The notes under the pieces were generated by a model, which saw nothing but the letters and a program-made list of their open reading frames with translations, was not told the origin of the DNA and did no database searches. A program made the position numbers and the translations under genes. Shown here piece after piece: positions 1-5,797 of a stretch of 7,757 nucleotides of DNA (positions within the stretch are counted from its first letter, which is position 1; each line of letters starts with the position of its first letter). Source of the DNA: an uncultured Brevibacterium sp. (GTDB taxonomy: Bacteria; Actinomycetota; Actinomycetes; Actinomycetales; Brevibacteriaceae); contig CABTZE010000094.1 in the NCBI GenBank assembly GCA_902489215.1, positions 1 through 7,757 of the forward strand, written 5' to 3'.

Positions 1-18
1 CACTGATTAACTCTGACT

Positions 19-53
19 AAAGCGCCCCCGTGCACTGAGCACGGGGGCGCTTT
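19..53 (+). terminator. Strong intrinsic hairpin terminator at the left edge
   Basis: A perfect 15-bp inverted repeat, AAAGCGCCCCCGTGC and its reverse complement, flanks a 5-nt loop (ACTGA) and is followed on the + strand by TTTGTTGTAT. The very GC-rich stem with a T-rich tail is typical of a rho-independent terminator. It most likely ends a + strand gene lying left of the window; stop codons occur in all three + frames in the first 20 bases (4-6, 8-10, 18-20), so the frame of that gene cannot be decided. The arms begin and end in A/T, so it could also work on the minus strand. Confidence 0.85.
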
Positions 54-59
54 GTTGTA

Positions 60-1120
60 TGCCGCAGACTGGTACGCGGAGGGTGCGCAAGGTGACTCAT
101 AAGATTTGCAAACTGGATCTTTCTAGGCAGGTCGGACAGGTATACCGCCAACGGCGCAATGACAGAGTCTGCTTCTGAACGTCTAGAAGAAGTCGAACCT
201 TAAGGCACATCCAGGGCTGCGTCTTTGAAGCGCTCGTAGGCGAGGCCTACTTGTTCCGTTTCTCGCATTGTTTTAGTTTGGGCCGCGGTCGGGGAGGCGC
301 ACGGCCCCAGACGCCCGAATAGTGGCGCGGTTTCCTTCAACGTACAGGAGAATGGCGTCCTTCGGGACACGTCTAGAGGGAGAGGGGTGCCGGTACACCC
401 GCGATAGCAAGCCGTAGCACGGCTCAAAACGCGCTGTACGGTCTTGAGAGCGAGGCTTGTACTGCATTGGCCGATTTGGGGCAGTTCCGACCGCCTGCTG
501 GACAACGTTTGGTGAATGCTGTTCAGAGCATCTGGCATGCGTTTGATCAATGGTTCAATGCAAGCGGTGCCGACAACTGCAACCGTGCTGTCTATTTGAC
601 GATGTCGCTCCGCGGCTTGTAACTCTGATCTCGCGTTGCGGCGTGCGGGGGAGAGCTGTGTCGGGCAACGAGCAACCTGATGCGCGAACTGGGCTGGGAG
701 ATGCCAGTGCTCGTCTCAGTCGCCCGAAGGTCAAGTGATTTTGGTGTGTGCGTGGAAAGGCAACGCAAGCCGCAGAACAACAACGAAGGCGGCGCTCGGA
801 CCAGTTGTCAATCGTAACCTGTCGTAGAAAAGATCCGAAGGTGTGGTGCAACGGGATTGAACGGCCGACTTTGGACTGTTTGCTTGCTGGTAGTCAGTGG
901 TAAACAGGGCCTGAGGCGGGTTTGTGGGTTCTCTTGGGATGACAACAACATCCCAGGGCTTTCAGGTTTTGCCCGGGAGGGCGGCTCTCCATCTTAAATC
1001 GATTGGTCAATGACAACGGTTTGGACCATCTTGTATCTGCCGGTGCACTTCTGGATCGCTGCGTGGAAGTATGACCGGGGCTTACATAGCCGATCGAGAA
1101 CAGCCAATCAGCAGACAAAG
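60..1120. other. About 1 kb convergent intergenic region with no convincing gene
   Basis: This stretch lies between two strong hairpins that face each other, and I can support no intact gene in it. Open frames on both strands are short, lack a good Shine-Dalgarno/start pair, and resemble no family I know. Some + strand stretches read more protein-like than chance: about 377-619 and 629-814 share one frame, separated by two stops (TAA 620-622, TGA 626-628); 739-900 is open in another frame; short pieces at about 940-1070 follow. This could be a gene decayed by stops and frameshifts, but no homology is evident. I see no tRNA, rRNA, tmRNA, RNase P RNA, insertion-sequence ends or CRISPR repeats here. 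Confidence 0.5.
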
Positions 1121-1122
1121 CA

Positions 1123-1155
1123 GAAGCCCCGCAGCCGTAATGGCTGCGGGGCTTC
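1123..1155 (-). terminator. Hairpin terminator after the qcrB operon
   Basis: A perfect 14-bp inverted repeat (GAAGCCCCGCAGCC, 5-nt loop, reverse complement) begins 12 bases beyond the qcrB stop codon in the direction of transcription. On the minus strand it is followed by TGCTTTGTC, a modest T-rich tail. Position, stem strength and absence of other genes make this the likely end of the ctaE-qcrCAB transcript. The symmetrical stem may also block transcription arriving from the left. Confidence 0.85.
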
Positions 1156-1167
1156 AGATGCCTATTG

Positions 1168-2793
1168 TCAGTTCAGCTTCTTGTTGTCAGCTGCTTCGAC
1201 CTCTTCGTGGTCGTGGTGTGCAGCGTCCAGCTCAGCCTTTGTGACAGGTGCGACGCGGTCTTCGTAGAAGAATCGTGCAACACGTGCGCGGCGCTTCTCA
1301 CCCTTGGTGATGACGCCATCTTCGTTGGGCTGTGCGGGGACATAACCCGGAGCTTCGAAGGCGGTCAGCTTCCAGAGCTGGTCGTCCGACAGCGGCTTGT
1401 GGCGTTCCTGGAACTCACCGTGCGGCAGACGGATGATTTCACCCGACTCGAAACCGTGCAGTGCGATCTCGCGGTCCTTGCGCTGAAGGGCCAGGCAGAT
1501 GCGCTTTGTCACGATGTAGCCGACGATCGGTCCAAAGAAGAACAGTGTTCGGAAGATGTAGATCATGTCGTTAAGCGACATGTGGAAGAACACTGCGATG
1601 AGGTCACCCGAAGCTGCGGCCCACAGGTTGATGTACCAGATGGCTGCTGCCACACCGAACGCGGTGCGCGTGGGGTTGTTGCGCGGGCGTTCGAGGATGT
1701 GGTGTTCGCGGGTGTCCTTGGTCAGCCACTGCTCGAAGAACGGCCAGACGATCATCCCGACGAACAGAACTCCGGTGGCAAGAAGCGCGGTGTTGATGTT
1801 AACGGAGATCGGGTAGCCGAAGACGTAGAACTCCATCCAACCTGGCATGATTCGGAGGAATCCATCGAGCCAGCCGATGTACCAGTCAGGCTGGGTACCA
1901 GCTGATACTGGGGAGGGGTCGTACGGTCCGTAGTTCCAGATCGCGTTAATTGTGAACACACCGGAGATCAGGGCCAGCAGGCCGAAGATCATGAAGAAGA
2001 AGCCGCCGCCCTTAGCCGCGAAGGTGGGCAGAACAGGTTCGCCGACAACGTTGCGGTTGGTGTGACCGGCTCCGGGCCACTGGGTGTGCTTGTGAATCAC
2101 GACGAACATCAGGTGGGCACCAATCAGTGCAATAAGCACTGCGGGAACAACCATGATGTGCATCGAGTACAGGCGTGACACGATGTCTTCGCCCGGGAAC
2201 TCTCCGCCGAACAGGAAGAACGAAATGTAGGTTCCGACCAGCGGAATCGACTTCAGCAGACCGTCGATGATTCGCAGACCGTTACCTGACAGGAGGTCGT
2301 CAGGCAGGGAGTAGCCGGTGAAGCCTGCGGCCATACCCATAGCGATGAGTCCGACACCAATGATCCAGTTGATCTCACGTGGCTTGCGGTAAGCCCCGGT
2401 GAAGAACACACGCATTGCGTGAATCGAAAGTGCAGCCATAAACAGCAGAGCTGCCCAGTGGTGCATCTGACGGATGAAGAGACCACCGCGAACCTCAAAC
2501 GAGATGTACAGGGTTGAGGCGTAAGCCTCGGAGATCTGCACACCCTTGAGCGGGACAAACGGACCTTCGTAGATCACGTGACCCATGGCGGGGCGGAACC
2601 ACAGCGTCAGAAAGGTTCCCGTAAGAACCAGAATGATGAAGCTGTAGAGAGCGACTTCGCCGAGCATGAACGACCAGTGGCTCGGGAAGATCTTCCGGCC
2701 GAACTCCTTGACGGCCTTAGAAGCGCCGGTGCGGGATTCAACCCAACGGCCGCCGGCAATCAGTGCTTTGTTGTCAGTGAGTGTGTTGCTCAT
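1168..2793 (-). CDS. qcrB: Menaquinol:cytochrome c reductase cytochrome b subunit
   Basis: Core membrane subunit of complex III, carrying the two b hemes and the quinol-oxidising (Qo) and quinone-reducing (Qi) sites. The protein is 541 aa with multiple hydrophobic helices. Expected heme ligands are visible: a histidine pair on helix B, H111 (or H112) and H125, and one on helix D, H212 and H227 (14 and 15 residues apart). PDWY at 302-305 is the actinobacterial form of the Qo-site PEWY motif. After the last helix (about 414-432) there is a roughly 105-residue hydrophilic C-terminal extension, as in actinobacterial QcrB, ending in a His/acid-rich stretch near 525-535. The start ATG overlaps the qcrA stop (TGATG), suggesting translational coupling; a GGGAGA-type Shine-Dalgarno lies at 2804-2809. 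It is the last gene of the operon. Identification is secure from motifs, length and context. Confidence 0.97.
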   Translation of the reverse strand: MSNTLTDNKALIAGGRWVESRTGASKAVKEFGRKIFPSHWSFMLGEVALYSFIILVLTGTFLTLWFRPAMGHVIYEGPFVPLKGVQISEAYASTLYISFEVRGGLFIRQMHHWAALLFMAALSIHAMRVFFTGAYRKPREINWIIGVGLIAMGMAAGFTGYSLPDDLLSGNGLRIIDGLLKSIPLVGTYISFFLFGGEFPGEDIVSRLYSMHIMVVPAVLIALIGAHLMFVVIHKHTQWPGAGHTNRNVVGEPVLPTFAAKGGGFFFMIFGLLALISGVFTINAIWNYGPYDPSPVSAGTQPDWYIGWLDGFLRIMPGWMEFYVFGYPISVNINTALLATGVLFVGMIVWPFFEQWLTKDTREHHILERPRNNPTRTAFGVAAAIWYINLWAAASGDLIAVFFHMSLNDMIYIFRTLFFFGPIVGYIVTKRICLALQRKDREIALHGFESGEIIRLPHGEFQERHKPLSDDQLWKLTAFEAPGYVPAQPNEDGVITKGEKRRARVARFFYEDRVAPVTKAELDAAHHDHEEVEAADNKKLN

Positions 2794-3848
2794 CAGGCGT
2801 CAGTCTCCCTCGTGTTGATCTCCCAGAAGGTCGGACCAACGGGCTCGTGGAAGTCGCTCTGGGCGACCAGGTAGCCTTCGCTGTCGACTTCGATCGGCAG
2901 CTGCGGCAGCGGACGCTTAGCAGGGCCGAAGATGACCTTGCAGTGCTGGGTCACGTCGAAGGTCGACTGGTGGCACGGGCACAGCAGGTGGTGCGTCTGG
3001 TGCTCGTACAGAGCAACGGGGCAGCCGACGTGGGTGCAGATCTTGGAGTATGCGACGACACCGTCAACGCCCCAGTCTTCCTTGCCCGGTTCGGTGTTGA
3101 GCTCGTCGGGGCTGATCCGCATAAGCAGAACGGCAGCCTTAGCCTTTTCGTTGAGAGGCTCTTCCGACTTGTGCATTCCTTCGGGCACCACGTGGTAAGC
3201 GGAGCCGATGGTGACGTCAGCGAGCTTGATCGGGCGTTCCTCGCCTTCACCGGGAACGCCGCCCGGGTCAATGACCAGACGGACACCCTTCTTCCACAGG
3301 GTGGTGAACAGCTTGTCGCCCGGCAGTGGTCCGAGGTCACGCAGGACAAGGACGGCAGGCAGGGGAGCGATAGCAACGGCCGCGATGAGCATGTTGCGCA
3401 GAAGGGGACGGCGCGCGATGCCGGACTCTTCCTTCGCCTGGTTGAGGATCTCCAGAGCGATTGCCTGGTCTTCTTCAGAACCTGCAATCGAGTGGCGCTC
3501 TTCAACGACTTCGGCGTCGGGCAGAAGCGTACGCGCCCAGTGGACAATACCGATGCCAAGGCCGAACAGTGCAGCAGCCGAGCCAAGACCCAGCATGAGG
3601 GTCTGGAGGCGCAGGCCTGCGTGGGTGGGTTCTTCTCCCTTGGGTCCGAACAGGAAGAAGGAGACGATGAACCAGATGGTTCCGATCATCGACAGCAGGA
3701 ACCAGAGGGCGACCTGGCGCTCCGCTGCCTTTTCGGCCAGCGGTTCAGCGTCGGTGATCCTTGGGTTGTGCTGCGGCAGGCCGGGGTTTTCAAACCCGTT
3801 CACCGGCTCAAGCTGGCCGGTGGTGCCGGTGTTGTGACTCGAGGTCAT
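2793..3848 (-). CDS. qcrA: Rieske iron-sulfur subunit of cytochrome bc1
   Basis: Carries the Rieske [2Fe-2S] cluster that accepts electrons from menaquinol at the Qo site and passes them to QcrC. With the start chosen here the protein is 351 aa, the long actinobacterial form. It has three hydrophobic segments (about 46-67, 82-104, 153-169) rather than the single anchor of mitochondrial Rieske proteins. The cluster-binding boxes CTHVGC (271-276) and CPCHQS (290-295) are intact, each with its Cys and His ligands, and GPAKRPLP (308-315) matches the conserved proline loop. An ATG six bases upstream (3852-3854) is in frame, but GAGG at 3855-3858 directly abuts it, whereas the same GAGG lies 6 nt from the ATG at 3846-3848, so I prefer the latter. 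qcrC ends 41 nt upstream; the stop overlaps the qcrB start. Confidence 0.96.
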   Translation of the reverse strand: MTSSHNTGTTGQLEPVNGFENPGLPQHNPRITDAEPLAEKAAERQVALWFLLSMIGTIWFIVSFFLFGPKGEEPTHAGLRLQTLMLGLGSAAALFGLGIGIVHWARTLLPDAEVVEERHSIAGSEEDQAIALEILNQAKEESGIARRPLLRNMLIAAVAIAPLPAVLVLRDLGPLPGDKLFTTLWKKGVRLVIDPGGVPGEGEERPIKLADVTIGSAYHVVPEGMHKSEEPLNEKAKAAVLLMRISPDELNTEPGKEDWGVDGVVAYSKICTHVGCPVALYEHQTHHLLCPCHQSTFDVTQHCKVIFGPAKRPLPQLPIEVDSEGYLVAQSDFHEPVGPTFWEINTRETDA

Positions 3849-3854
3849 GTGCAT

Positions 3855-3858
3855 CCTC
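3855..3858 (-). promoter_or_regulatory. Shine-Dalgarno deciding the qcrA start
   Basis: On the minus strand GAGG is followed by ATGCACATG. It touches the first ATG but is 6 nt from the second, which favours the second ATG (3846-3848) as the start of qcrA. Confidence 0.6.
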
Positions 3859-3889
3859 GTCTAGTACTCGAAACGGATAAGGACTTGGC

Positions 3890-4672
3890 TTATTTCGACC
3901 GGGCGGTGAGCCACACGGTGATGCCGATGACTGCGGCCAGTCCGAAGAACCAGATGAAGAGACCTTCAGCAACCGGGCCGAGGGCTCCGAGCTTGAAACC
4001 TCCGGGGGAGGGCTTCTTGGTGTCTTCGATGTAGGCGATGATGTCGCGCTTGTCTTCGGGGGTCAGGTTCGCGTCGTTGAAGATCGGCATGTTCTGCGGA
4101 CCGGTCTGCATTGCCTCGTAGAGGTGGCGTTCGGAGACCTCGCTGAGGTTCGGAGCGTACTTGCCTCGGGTCAGAGCACCACCGGCGCCGACCACGTTGT
4201 GGCACATAGCGCAGTTGGTGCGGAACAGGCCGCCGCCTGCTGCAGCGTCGCCCTTGGAGGCGTCGAGGTATTCAGCGTCGGGAATTGCCGGGCCAGGACC
4301 GAGCGATGCGACATATGCAGCCATGTTGTCGATCTCGTCCTGGTCGAACTGCGGGCCCTTCACGGGAGCCTGGGGGCCGTGCATCTGGAGCGGCATGCGG
4401 CCTGTGCCAACCTGGAAGTCGACCGCTGATGCGCCCACGCCGATGAGGCTGGGGCCGTTTTCGGTGCCTTCGGCGTTCATACCGTGGCAGGTTGCGCAGT
4501 TGGTGACGAACAATTTCTGACCGGCGTCGATCTGGTCAGCGGAGTATTCGTCTGCGTTGGCGTCGCTTCCGCCGGTGAACAGCGCGTATGCCCCACCGGT
4601 GAACAGCAGTCCTACCAGCAGGAGAACAACGAGCGCCATGGGGTGCCGGCGGCGTTCTGCAAGAAACTTCAC
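3890..4672 (-). CDS. qcrC: Membrane-anchored di-heme cytochrome c subunit of bc1
   Basis: Takes electrons from the Rieske protein and delivers them to the CuA site of the aa3 oxidase, replacing a soluble cytochrome c. The 260-aa protein has an N-terminal hydrophobic signal/anchor segment (about 12-33), two cytochrome c domains with heme-attachment motifs CATCH (59-63) and CAMCH (154-158), and a C-terminal membrane helix (about 235-256) followed by a basic end. Likely axial methionines are M93 in GRMPLQ and M195 in QNMPIF. The start codon is GTG (4670-4672) with a good Shine-Dalgarno, AAAGGA, 8 nt upstream. It lies 50 nt after ctaE and 41 nt before qcrA, all on the minus strand. Two hemes plus a C-terminal anchor are diagnostic of actinobacterial QcrC. 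Confidence 0.96.
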   Translation of the reverse strand: MKFLAERRRHPMALVVLLLVGLLFTGGAYALFTGGSDANADEYSADQIDAGQKLFVTNCATCHGMNAEGTENGPSLIGVGASAVDFQVGTGRMPLQMHGPQAPVKGPQFDQDEIDNMAAYVASLGPGPAIPDAEYLDASKGDAAAGGGLFRTNCAMCHNVVGAGGALTRGKYAPNLSEVSERHLYEAMQTGPQNMPIFNDANLTPEDKRDIIAYIEDTKKPSPGGFKLGALGPVAEGLFIWFFGLAAVIGITVWLTARSK

Positions 4673-4680
4673 GAGTCTTG

Positions 4681-4686
4681 TCCTTT
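4681..4686 (-). promoter_or_regulatory. Shine-Dalgarno of qcrC supporting a GTG start
   Basis: AAAGGA on the minus strand lies 8 nt upstream of GTG (4670-4672), preceded by the A/T-rich run AAAATTTAGT. No in-frame ATG competes, so this site fixes the GTG start. Confidence 0.7.
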
Positions 4687-4700
4687 ACTAAATTTTCGCT

Positions 4701-4722
4701 GCGGGGTGTGCGGGGTGTCCGC
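4701..4722. repeat. Short tandem repeat and small hairpin in the ctaE-qcrC gap
   Basis: Two head-to-tail copies of GCGGGGTGT (4701-4709 and 4710-4718) lie just after the ctaE stop. The second copy with the next bases can fold as GCGG-GGTGT-CCGC (4710-4722). The stem is only 4 bp and there is no T-run, so it is not a convincing terminator; it could affect mRNA processing or mean nothing. Confidence 0.4.
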
Positions 4723-5367
4723 TTACTGGAGCAGGTAGATGATTGCGAACAGCGCAACCCAAACGATGTCGACGAAGTGCCAGTAGTAGGAAACACATAC
4801 TGCAAACGTCGATTCGCGGTGGCCGAAGCGCTTAGCCCCGTAGGCGCGTCCGATGACGAACAGGAACGCAATGAGTCCGCCGATGACGTGCAGACCGTGG
4901 AAGCCGGTCGTCATGTAGAAGACGGATCCGTAGGCGTTCGAGTTGATGGCCACACCCTCGGAGACGAGCGTTGCGTACTCCATGACCTGACCGCCGACGA
5001 AGATCGAGCCGAGGATGAATGAGAGGAAGTACCACTCGATCATGCCCCACTGTCCGATAGCGAGCAGACCCTTGCCCTCGGGACGGCGGGGCTTGAAGTG
5101 CTCAGCGTGGTGTACACCGATCTGACAGGTCACGGAAGACAGGACCAGGATCGAGGTGTTCACAAGCGCGAAGGGAACCTCGAGCTTGGGTGTTTCCGCT
5201 GCCCACATGTCGGGGGCCACAGAGCGGAGCGTGAAGTACATGGCGAAGAGCGCGGCGAAGAACATCAGCTCGCTCGCAAGCCACACGATGAACCCGATGG
5301 TCGTCGTGTTCGGCCTGCTGATCACGGGATGAACCGGCGCTGTTTGAGATGAAGCTGCAGTTGACAC
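4723..5367 (-). CDS. ctaE: Cytochrome c oxidase subunit III (aa3 type)
   Basis: Subunit III of the heme-copper aa3 oxidase (complex IV), a membrane protein that stabilises the catalytic subunit and proton uptake. With the GTG start used here it is 214 aa with five predicted membrane helices (about 21-45, 64-84, 106-126, 149-174, 190-213), the five-helix bacterial form. Conserved family features include WLASELMFF (29-37, with the membrane glutamate E33), FHGLHV (156-161) and YYWHFVDIVW (194-203). An in-frame ATG exists 36 bases upstream (5401-5403; 226 aa), but neither start has a strong Shine-Dalgarno. The GTG gives an N-terminus of about 20 residues before the conserved SRPN, as I recall for relatives, and lies 7 nt from TAATAAT, fitting a leaderless message. 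It is first in the operon with qcrCAB and divergent from trpD. Confidence 0.95.
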   Translation of the reverse strand: MSTAASSQTAPVHPVISRPNTTTIGFIVWLASELMFFAALFAMYFTLRSVAPDMWAAETPKLEVPFALVNTSILVLSSVTCQIGVHHAEHFKPRRPEGKGLLAIGQWGMIEWYFLSFILGSIFVGGQVMEYATLVSEGVAINSNAYGSVFYMTTGFHGLHVIGGLIAFLFVIGRAYGAKRFGHRESTFAVCVSYYWHFVDIVWVALFAIIYLLQ

Positions 5368-5373
5368 ACCACG

Positions 5374-5380
5374 ATTATTA
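5374..5380 (-). promoter_or_regulatory. Candidate -10 element for ctaE (leaderless model)
   Basis: The minus strand reads TAATAAT, ending exactly 7 nt before the GTG proposed as the ctaE start. A -10 box there would place transcription start at or next to the first base of the GTG, giving a leaderless message of a kind common in actinobacteria. No good -35 hexamer is seen at 16-18 nt spacing. Inference from spacing and sequence only. Confidence 0.35.
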
Positions 5381-5405
5381 CTCAGTCCGCAGGTGAATTT
5401 CATCT

Positions 5406-5424
5406 TTCACTCAGGATTCACTCA
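5406..5424. repeat. Direct repeat TTCACTCA upstream of ctaE
   Basis: TTCACTCA occurs at 5406-5413 and 5417-5424, an 11-bp period close to one helical turn. An imperfect palindrome, CTCA-TTAAT-TGAG, follows at 5421-5433. If ctaE transcription starts at 5367, the repeats span about -39 to -57, a usual place for an activator site. No known regulator motif is recognised. Confidence 0.45.
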
Positions 5425-5607
5425 TTAATTGAGAGTTCAACACCCCCGCTTCGGCGAGTTGGCGCGGTTCGTGAAGTTTTTCTTGGTGCGTCGCCTTTGC
5501 TGGCCTGCGTGTCGCACTACTGTGATGGCCAACACTAAGCATGCTTTCCGCTGCGAGTTCCTGAGTCGTGTCTTTATGCTGGTCACCGGCGTGGGACCTG
5601 GGTGTTG

Positions 5608-5629
5608 TATGCAGACTGTTCTATGCAGA
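5608..5629. repeat. Direct repeat TATGCAGA in the divergent region
   Basis: Two exact copies of TATGCAGA lie at 5608-5615 and 5622-5629, 14 bp apart start to start. They sit immediately beside the inverted repeat at 5631-5654. Function unknown; possibly part of a regulatory site. Confidence 0.4.
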
Positions 5630-5630
5630 A

Positions 5631-5655
5631 GACGTCCCGGCTCTTTCGGACGTCC
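5631..5655. repeat. GACGTCC inverted repeat with a palindromic GGACGTCC site
   Basis: GACGTCC (5631-5637) and GGACGTC (5648-5654) form a 7-bp inverted repeat around a 10-nt loop. The right arm is also part of the perfect palindrome GGACGTCC (5648-5655), so it reads as an operator-like site as well as a possible hairpin. It lies about 143 bp before the trpD start. No regulator is recognised. Confidence 0.45.
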
Positions 5656-5744
5656 AGTCTTTCCGTTCTCCGGAGCATCGAGGTAAGTGCATTCTTTCGG
5701 TCTTTGCTTGTCTGCCCCGAAACATTCGCGACCGTTCACGTGGA

Positions 5745-5750
5745 TACACT
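5745..5750 (+). promoter_or_regulatory. Candidate -10 element for trpD
   Basis: TACACT, in the context TGGATACACTGATGG, fits the actinobacterial TANNNT -10 pattern and would give a leader of roughly 40 nt before the trpD ATG. The upstream -35 region (around 5721-5728) is poor. Weak candidate. Confidence 0.25.
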
Positions 5751-5784
5751 GATGGAGTTTGCTCCAGCTCACACAATGCCAGAA

Positions 5785-5790
5785 GAAAGG
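5785..5790 (+). promoter_or_regulatory. Shine-Dalgarno deciding the trpD start
   Basis: GAAAGG lies 7 nt before ATG 5798-5800. An in-frame ATG 39 bases upstream (5759) has no comparable site and would add 13 residues not expected in the family, so 5798 is preferred. Confidence 0.7.
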
Positions 5791-5797
5791 CACAGTT

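Larger units (their letters stand above)
5368..5797. other. Divergent ctaE-trpD control region
   Basis: About 430 bp between the divergent starts of ctaE and trpD, with no convincing gene. It holds candidate -10 elements for both directions, an 11-bp-period direct repeat near ctaE, and a cluster of direct and inverted repeats at 5608-5655. I looked for, and did not find, a leader peptide with clustered Trp codons or a T-box-like leader before trpD. Confidence 0.6.

Noticed and set aside
1010..1267. Small + strand protein starting MTTVWTILYLPVHFW
   Set aside because: It runs through the hairpin terminator and into antisense qcrB, has no Shine-Dalgarno, and resembles nothing known. A short hydrophobic start alone is not enough.
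1165..1905. 246-codon + strand open frame
   Set aside because: Antisense to the 3' part of qcrB, with no recognisable domains.
2781..4034. 417-codon open frame on the + strand across qcrA and the end of qcrC
   Set aside because: It is antisense to well-supported genes with clear motifs, and resembles no family; long antisense open frames are common opposite GC-rich genes.
5759..5797. Upstream ATG giving trpD 13 extra residues
   Set aside because: The ATG at 5798 has a well-placed GAAAGG and fits the family; the upstream ATG has no ribosome site.
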